Shown: positions 50,457 to 55,152 of the stretch, piece by piece
Numbering within the stretch: position 1 is the stretch's first letter
How the letters are laid out: the number at the start of each line of letters is the position of its first letter
DNA from: UBA9647 sp049522195
Lineage (GTDB): Bacteria; Bacteroidota; Ignavibacteria; UBA10030
DNA: 55,152 bases
NCBI GenBank assembly: GCA_049522195.1
Contig: JBEKOB010000026.1
Location: 1 to 55,152 of the forward strand
Direction of reading: 5' to 3'
Program-made: the position numbers and the translations under genes
The notes under the pieces: model-generated
What the model was told of the DNA's origin: nothing
Seen by the model: the letters and a program-made list of their open reading frames with translations, nothing else
Database searches by the model: none

Positions 50457-51611
50457 ATGGAACAAGACAAACAATTCATAGCAGGCCTCACACAGGCGTG
50501 GCGCGATGAAATGCGCAGCGCCAGAAATTACCATGCACTCGCAAAGCGCGAATCCAATCCCGACAAACAGGCAATCCTCGTCCGGATGGCCGAGGCAGAA
50601 GAACGACATGCCGAACGTTGGCTGGTGAGGCTTCGTGAACTTGGGGCCGATCCCGGTAAGTACACGGAATCCCCTGTCGATCGTCTCCGGCGCTCAATGT
50701 TGCTCAAGAGCGATACCACCGTCGCGGCCAAGATGCTCGAAGCAGGCGAGAGTGAAGCCGATAAGCTTTATGAAGTTTTGATGGCGACAGCGCAGACGGA
50801 AAACGACAAGAACTCGCTTCTCGATGCTCAACGCGAAGAGCGTTCTCACACGCGCATGCTCCAGGAGTTCGAAGGATCTCCCAGCCATCCCCAGCGCAGG
50901 CTTGATACACTGCTGAGGCGTGAAACATGGCACGTCCACGCTGGAGGATGGATCGGCCAGGCGATTTACGGTGTCAACGACGGCCTTGGTGCTGCGTTCG
51001 GCGTTGTCAGCGGCGTCGCCGGAGCAACGCAGGCGAACGGTCAGTTTGTTCTCTTAAGTGGATTTGCCACAGCCATCGCTTCCGCACTTTCGATGGGAAG
51101 CGGCGCGTATCTCGCGATGAAATCGCAGCGGGAAGTATATGAAGCAGAGGTGGAACGCGAGAAACATGAAATCCAGAACAACCCGAAAGAGGAACTCGAG
51201 GAACTGGAATTGTTTTACCAGCTGAAAGGATTCACGGAAGGCGAAGCCAAAGCAATGGCCCAACGGCTTTCCGAAAAGCCGGACCAGCTCCTGAAGACGC
51301 TCGTGCATGAAGAGCTGGGTCTTTCTGAGGAATCCTTCCCGAACGAATGGAGTTCTGCAATCAGCGCATCGGTCAGCACTGCCATTGGCGCCGCGATTCC
51401 CGTTCTCCCCTTCTTGTTCACGTCAGGAATGCATGCGCTGCTCATCTCGCTCATCGTCAGCACCATCGCTCATTTTGTCGTCGGGGCATCCAAGGTTCTC
51501 GTTACAGGCCGGTCGTGGGTCAAGAGCGGTATCGAAATGACACTGGTTGGACTTGGTGAGGCGGCGATTACATACTGTCTGGGATTGCTGGTCGCTCCGA
51601 CAATCGGGTAG
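50457..51611 (+). CDS. Ferritin-like/VIT1 fusion, MbfA-type iron exporter
   Basis: A 384-residue protein in which a rubrerythrin-like four-helix domain (about 1-150) precedes a CCC1/VIT1 membrane domain (about 155-384). Diiron ligands are visible in AWRDEMRSARNYHAL, MAEAEERHAERW, AGESEADKLYEVL and AQREERSHTRML. The membrane part has WIGQAIYGVNDGLGAAFGVVSGVAG and the cytoplasmic metal-binding helices YEAEVEREKHEIQNNPKEELEEL. This is the architecture of MbfA, which exports iron and protects against peroxide in alpha-proteobacteria. No Fur or Irr box is recognised in the 47-bp upstream gap. Confidence 0.9.
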   Translation: MEQDKQFIAGLTQAWRDEMRSARNYHALAKRESNPDKQAILVRMAEAEERHAERWLVRLRELGADPGKYTESPVDRLRRSMLLKSDTTVAAKMLEAGESEADKLYEVLMATAQTENDKNSLLDAQREERSHTRMLQEFEGSPSHPQRRLDTLLRRETWHVHAGGWIGQAIYGVNDGLGAAFGVVSGVAGATQANGQFVLLSGFATAIASALSMGSGAYLAMKSQREVYEAEVEREKHEIQNNPKEELEELELFYQLKGFTEGEAKAMAQRLSEKPDQLLKTLVHEELGLSEESFPNEWSSAISASVSTAIGAAIPVLPFLFTSGMHALLISLIVSTIAHFVVGASKVLVTGRSWVKSGIEMTLVGLGEAAITYCLGLLVAPTIG

Positions 51612-51655
51612 GTCACACTAAGGGAGGTCAGAGGAGAGGCGAAAGAGAGCGTTCC

Positions 51656-52174
51656 ATGACACAATCGAAGACGCTGCGATTCACAGCAATTCTCGAAAAA
51701 TCCACCAACAAGCTTTGGGGTTCTCATCTGCGCGTACCGTCATCGGTCGCGGAGAAGTTGGTGCGCGGCGGCTCGCGCCGTGTTCTCAGGACGTTGAACG
51801 GCTCCGAGGCACATCAATGCGCCCTGCTGCCATACGGTAGGGGCTCCTTTGTTCTTTCTGTGAATAAGAAATGGTGCGATGCCCTGAGTCTCGGGATTGG
51901 CTCAACAGTGAAGGTCGGTTTACAGCCGGATGGGAGTACGTATGGTCTCCCAATGCCCGCAGAACTAAAGGAATTGTTCAGGCAGGACAAAGAAGGCAAC
52001 CGTTTATTCCACTCGCTGACACAGGGCCGCCAGCGGACGATGTTGTATACTATTGGATCAGCGAGCGATCCCGATGCACGCGCATGGAGGGCCAGCATCA
52101 TCATACGGCATCTGCGGGACAACAACGGGAAAATAAACTACAAGCGGTTGAGCCAATCGTTAAAACGACATTGA
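51656..52174 (+). CDS. DUF1905/YdeI-type protein
   Basis: A 172-residue protein combining a DUF1905 beta-barrel (about 5-95; LRFTAILEKSTNKLWGSHLRVPSSVAEKL, VNKKWCDALSLGIGSTVKVGLQPDG) and a helical YdeI/OmpD-associated segment (about 115-172; RQRTMLYTIGSASDPDARAWRASIIIRHL). Family members are small soluble proteins of unknown function. It starts 44 bp after the iron exporter; the zinc-ribbon gene follows in 23 bp, so a small operon is likely. Confidence 0.8.
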   Translation: MTQSKTLRFTAILEKSTNKLWGSHLRVPSSVAEKLVRGGSRRVLRTLNGSEAHQCALLPYGRGSFVLSVNKKWCDALSLGIGSTVKVGLQPDGSTYGLPMPAELKELFRQDKEGNRLFHSLTQGRQRTMLYTIGSASDPDARAWRASIIIRHLRDNNGKINYKRLSQSLKRH

Positions 52175-52197
52175 TGTTGAGGAAAGGAGTGATTTCA

Positions 52198-52455
52198 ATG
52201 ACCTACAAATACTGTCAGAGTTGCGGGATGCCCCTTTCGAAGGACGAACAAGGGGGCGGTACCGAAGGGGATGGCAGCAAGAACGCAATGTACTGCAGCC
52301 ATTGCTATCAACAAGGGAAGTTCACTCTCCCCAATATCACTGCAAACCAGATGATCGATCTTGTGAAGGGGAAGATGAAAGAGATGCATGTTCCGGGCTT
52401 CCTGGCGTACTTTATTACAAAAAACATTCCGAAACTGAAACGATGGGCGGGGTAA
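52198..52455 (+). CDS. Small zinc-ribbon protein
   Basis: An 85-residue protein, start ATG 52198, 8 nt after AAAGGAG. It matches the putative zinc-ribbon family PF12674: YCQSCGMPLSKDEQGGGTEGDG and MYCSHCYQQGKFTLPN supply two CxxC pairs for one zinc, followed by ITANQMIDLVKGKMKEMHVPGF. Function unknown; homologues are often near transcription or stress genes. Same strand and close to the DUF1905 gene. Confidence 0.85.
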   Translation: MTYKYCQSCGMPLSKDEQGGGTEGDGSKNAMYCSHCYQQGKFTLPNITANQMIDLVKGKMKEMHVPGFLAYFITKNIPKLKRWAG

Positions 52456-52465
52456 GAAATAGTGG

Positions 52466-52532
52466 AGTATGGGAGTAGATGAGTACTGGAGTATGAGGGT
52501 AGGGGAGTAGTGAAGTCGTGGAGTAATGGAGC
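52466..52532. repeat. Degenerate 8-nt array (GGAGTA-type)
   Basis: AGT recurs at 52466, 52474, 52482, 52490, 52506, 52514 and 52522, with GGT at 52498 and AGC at 52530, exactly every 8 nt. Typical units read TGGAGTAN. It follows the zinc-ribbon stop and is purine-rich on the plus strand. It is a different unit from the 47206-47301 array but has the same period. Confidence 0.55.
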
Positions 52533-52608
52533 GACGAAGGTCTGACAGAGACCTGAACCATCGATCGCCACAGAGAGTGTCCACATTTCCAACGCAACGA
52601 CCGCCACT

Positions 52609-52986
52609 GTGAACTCAGCAATTGCTACAATCGAAGCTGTCAACAAGAGAATCGAGGATGCGGTGGTCTCAAAGGACTTCGCTTCCCTTGAGGTTTTGTA
52701 TGCTGATGATTTCGTGTTCACCCATGGGACTGGTCTTGTGCAAACCAAGTCCGAGTGGCTTGACTCTCTGCGTAGCAACGAGACCCGATATCTCTCACGT
52801 CAATTGGATCCTTCTTCCATCGAACTCCGGGAAGAAACTGCACTCGTAACGGGGCAACTTCTGGTGCACCGACAGTCCAAGGAAGGCGAAGTGCGGTACG
52901 GGATTCGGTATGTTCGGGTGTATTCCATGAAGACCGGGCTGTGGCAGTTGATTTCTCATCGTACCATCGCACAGTGGGACATGTAG
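52609..52986 (+). CDS. SnoaL/DUF4440-type NTF2-fold protein
   Basis: A 125-residue NTF2-like protein of the DUF4440 kind: IEAVNKRIEDAVVSKDFASLEVLYADDFVFTHGTGLVQTKSEWLDSL, then strands with VTGQLLVHRQSKEGEVRYGIRYVRVYSMKTGLWQLISHRT. The family comprises small cone-shaped folds with varied or unknown roles, including small-molecule binding and enzymes. The only start in frame is GTG 52609 and no ribosome site is visible. It lies directly downstream of the 8-nt array. Confidence 0.75.
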   Translation: MNSAIATIEAVNKRIEDAVVSKDFASLEVLYADDFVFTHGTGLVQTKSEWLDSLRSNETRYLSRQLDPSSIELREETALVTGQLLVHRQSKEGEVRYGIRYVRVYSMKTGLWQLISHRTIAQWDM

Positions 52987-53003
52987 CCCATGGCAACCAT
53001 GGG
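52987..53003. repeat. Perfect 7-bp hairpin after the NTF2-fold gene
   Basis: CCCATGG and CCATGGG with a 3-nt loop begin right after the stop codon. No T run follows, so termination is doubtful. Confidence 0.4.
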
Positions 53004-53130
53004 ACGGGGTTCAGAACTCACAAAATCGGACGAGCCCGGCACCAGAAGGGAAACGCCGGGGGCCCTGATGCACCTCGCGATCTACCTCGTCTGCTGTTCT
53101 TTCTCTCTCGTCGAATGAATAGGAGTATGT

Positions 53131-53598
53131 ATGGACATATCGAAGCGAGTCGCGTTAGTTGCGCACGACAATTGCAAGAAGGATCTTGTCGAGTGGGTAC
53201 AGTGGAACTGGAAAGCCCTGCTCAATCATAAGCTGATTTGCACTGGAACAACCGGTCGGCTGGTTGAGGAAGCGATTGCGAAGAAACTCGAAAAGGGGCA
53301 ATCAATGCATTTTGACATTGTGAAGCTGAAATCGGGACCTTTTGGCGGAGATCAACAGCTTGGAGCGATGATCGCAGAAGGAAAGGTCGATGTCATGATA
53401 TTCTTCTGGGATCCCATGCAACCACACCCGCACGATGTGGATGTGAAAGCGCTACTGAGAATATCCGTTCTCTACAATATCCCCACGGCCTGCAACAGAT
53501 CGACAGCGGATTTCATCATCTCGTCTGCCTTGATGATGGAACTGTACACCCAAAAACTGACAGACTACTCACAGTACGTCGAAAGATCCCTGCCCTAA
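53131..53598 (+). CDS. mgsA: Methylglyoxal synthase
   Basis: A 155-residue enzyme converting dihydroxyacetone phosphate to methylglyoxal and phosphate, a bypass of lower glycolysis that relieves sugar-phosphate stress. Signatures: VALVAHDNCKKDLVEW, TGTTGRL, then the conserved SGPFGGDQQLGAMIAEGKVD (catalytic Asp) and FFWDPMQPHPHDVDVKALLR with the catalytic His. GGAG lies 5 nt before the ATG. Length and motifs match the E. coli enzyme. The 127-bp leader after the hairpin shows no recognised regulator site. Confidence 0.97.
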   Translation: MDISKRVALVAHDNCKKDLVEWVQWNWKALLNHKLICTGTTGRLVEEAIAKKLEKGQSMHFDIVKLKSGPFGGDQQLGAMIAEGKVDVMIFFWDPMQPHPHDVDVKALLRISVLYNIPTACNRSTADFIISSALMMELYTQKLTDYSQYVERSLP

Positions 53599-53630
53599 GC
53601 ATGCCGATGCACCAAGAATGAGCGAGATTA

Positions 53631-54470
53631 TTGAAACGGGTTGAACCTCTCCATCTTGCGCACCTTTTTCCCGAGCTCGACCGGTGGCTTCTCGAGTTCC
53701 TACGGAAGCTCACTCCGGCCGATTGGGAACGCCGGACTCTCGCTGCCCAGTGGTGCGTCAAGGACGTGGCAGCGCACCTGCTCGACAATAATATCGGGGC
53801 ATGGTCCATTCTTCGCGATGGATACAGGGGTGAGAAGTACAGCGGCTCTGATTCGTATGATGATCTCGTCGTCTTTCTCAACAAGCTCAACGCAGATTGG
53901 GTCCGGGCTTTTCGCCGTGTCAGCCCAGCTGTCCTGACAGATCTGTTGGAGATGACAGGAAGACCATTTTGCGAGTATATGCAATCTCTCGATCCAACAG
54001 CCACGGCAGCGATCTCGGTTGCCTGGGCGGGAGAATCGGAATCACAGAATTGGTTTCATGTCGCGCGCGAGTACACGGAAAAGTGGCATCACCAGCAACA
54101 GATACGCCTTGCAACCGGGGATGACGGCGTTCTCATGGCAGATCGTTTTTATCTGCCATATCTGGACACATCCATGCGGGCGCTGCCTCACCACTATCGA
54201 AGCGTGAACGCCGCTCCGGGAACGATCATTCAATTTACCGTCAGCGGCTTGCACAGCGCGCGATGGTATCTCGTTCGCGTCAACAATCGCTGGGAACTTT
54301 ATGCAGAGTGCGACGCTGATGCCTCCTGTTCTGTCGACATCGACAAGAGCGTCGCCTGGAGAATCTTCACGAAGGGCATCAGTGCATCTGAAGCACAATC
54401 TTTTATTCATGTGAAAGGCGAGCAAAAGCTCGGCAATCATGTCCTCGGCATGATTGCGGTCATGGCATAG
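53631..54470 (+). CDS. Maleylpyruvate-isomerase-like (MDMPI) metal-binding protein
   Basis: A 279-residue DinB-superfamily protein. The N-terminal four-helix domain (about 10-170) has LTPADWERRTLAAQWCVKDVAAHLLDNN with the first His ligand and REYTEKWHHQQQIRLATG with the others, as in mycothiol-dependent maleylpyruvate isomerase. A C-terminal domain (about 195-279; PGTIIQFTVSGLHSARWYLVRVN) resembles a sterol-carrier fold. The low-molecular-weight thiol used here is unknown. The only possible start is TTG 53631; an upstream TGA excludes earlier ones. Confidence 0.8.
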   Translation: MKRVEPLHLAHLFPELDRWLLEFLRKLTPADWERRTLAAQWCVKDVAAHLLDNNIGAWSILRDGYRGEKYSGSDSYDDLVVFLNKLNADWVRAFRRVSPAVLTDLLEMTGRPFCEYMQSLDPTATAAISVAWAGESESQNWFHVAREYTEKWHHQQQIRLATGDDGVLMADRFYLPYLDTSMRALPHHYRSVNAAPGTIIQFTVSGLHSARWYLVRVNNRWELYAECDADASCSVDIDKSVAWRIFTKGISASEAQSFIHVKGEQKLGNHVLGMIAVMA

Positions 54471-54496
54471 GTTGGGGAGCCGCTAGAGATCGTGAT

Positions 54497-55114
54497 ATGT
54501 TCATCTATCTGGTTCAAGGAATAACATTCGGCTTCGCAGCTGCCGTCCAACCCGGACCGTTTCAAACGTACCTCATGTCACGGGCGTTGAACCATGGCTG
54601 GCGACGCACACTCCCCGCAGCGTTTGCGCCACTCGTCAGTGACGGACCGATCATTCTCCTGGCATTGCTGGTATTGAACACCATTCCCCTCTGGTGGGAA
54701 CGGGTGCTTCAGACGGCTGGTGGCTTCTTCCTTTTGTATCTCGCGTTTGGGACATTCAAAGCGTGGCGGGTGTTCAGTTCACCATCGTCCGTCCCCACAG
54801 AGTCGGGGAGCATGAACCTGCTCAAGGCAGCCCTTGTCAATGTGCTGAATCCAAACCCGTACCTCGGTTGGATGCTCGTCATGGGGCCGCTTCTCATGAA
54901 AGGCTGGCGCCAAGCGCCTGTTTATGGAATCGCTCTGATCGTCGCGTTCTACGGTACAATAGTACTTGGGGGCGCAGCTATCGTCATCCTGTTCTCCACA
55001 GCAAGGGTATTGGGCCCACGTCTGCATCGCGCCCTGTTAGGTCTCTCAGCAATCGGGTTGGTGCTTCTTGGTCTTTATCAACTCTGGCAGGGGACCGCAG
55101 CACACTGGATCTGA
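54497..55114 (+). CDS. LysE/RhtB-family exporter
   Basis: A 205-residue inner-membrane protein with six hydrophobic segments, the length of LysE/RhtB amino-acid and metabolite exporters. The N-terminal GITFGFAAAVQPGPFQTYLMSRALNHGWRR carries the conserved pre-helix glycine/proline motif, and VNVLNPNPYLGWMLVMGPLL is the second family signature. The substrate may be an amino acid, homoserine lactone or similar; sequence does not tell. It starts 26 bp after the MDMPI gene, so it is probably co-transcribed. Confidence 0.9.
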   Translation: MFIYLVQGITFGFAAAVQPGPFQTYLMSRALNHGWRRTLPAAFAPLVSDGPIILLALLVLNTIPLWWERVLQTAGGFFLLYLAFGTFKAWRVFSSPSSVPTESGSMNLLKAALVNVLNPNPYLGWMLVMGPLLMKGWRQAPVYGIALIVAFYGTIVLGGAAIVILFSTARVLGPRLHRALLGLSAIGLVLLGLYQLWQGTAAHWI

Positions 55115-55152
55115 TGTTGTTGGATCATTGTTAGATCATTTCACCATAGGAT

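Noticed and set aside
41989..52532. CRISPR arrays
   Set aside because: The periodic arrays have 7-8 nt units without spacers and no cas genes are present.

Overview
The window reads as a piece of a Gram-negative bacterial chromosome of moderate GC content, most likely from an uncultivated lineage of the FCB group (Bacteroidota/Ignavibacteriota neighbourhood). Reasons: outer-membrane beta-barrel proteins, lipoproteins, two ECF sigma/anti-sigma pairs, secreted M24, S9 and SppA peptidases, and FCB-style versions of omega, CoaBC, type-4 UDG and RqcH. The placement is an inference; no rRNA, tRNA or marker gene here settles it. I see no phage, insertion sequence, CRISPR array or plasmid gene. Shine-Dalgarno sites are often clear, and GTG or TTG starts are common.

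Layout. 1-4001: two tandem secreted amidohydrolases, the first cut by the window edge. 4065-9843: an archaeal-type ornithine cyclodeaminase (minus), a DinB-like protein and a phosphoesterase (plus), then ECF sigma/anti-sigma pair 1 and an M14 peptidase (minus). 10116-16704: a bactofilin-stalk/D15 barrel protein (minus), then pdxJ, a barrel-SppA fusion and a secreted Xaa-Pro peptidase (plus). 17000-25217: a PLP D-amino-acid enzyme, a metal-transport pair (MgtE-N/CBS protein plus atypical Nramp), an SDR, a thiamine-binding protein, a class V aminotransferase and a membrane methyltransferase. 25469-35162: a carbohydrate locus with a beta-helix glycosidase, a flavin-fold protein, two paralogous sugar-binding lipoproteins, an ABC ATPase and permease, and two UroD-superfamily methyltransferase-like proteins. 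35159-36734: trpB2 behind what looks like a complete ribosome-mediated tryptophan attenuator. 36949-41925: M48 and S9 peptidases and a trans-sulfuration enzyme. 42039-46092 (minus): ECF pair 2, an unknown membrane protein and RqcH. 46320-50409: yicC, gmk, rpoZ, coaBC and UDG, a typical housekeeping string. 50457-55114: an MbfA-like iron exporter, small stress or unknown proteins, mgsA, a maleylpyruvate-isomerase-like protein and a LysE exporter.

Most notable: (1) the trp leader peptide Trp-Trp-Trp-Arg-Trp, with mutually exclusive hairpins, in front of a lone trpB2; (2) a transporter pair in which an MgtE cytosolic sensor has no MgtE channel but sits 1 nt from an Nramp lacking the usual metal-site residues; (3) three intergenic arrays with strict 7- or 8-nt periodicity, each with a different unit, plus several palindromic intergenic elements; (4) fusions of beta-barrel segments to SppA and to a bactofilin-like stalk; (5) the sugar ABC/UroD-like locus.
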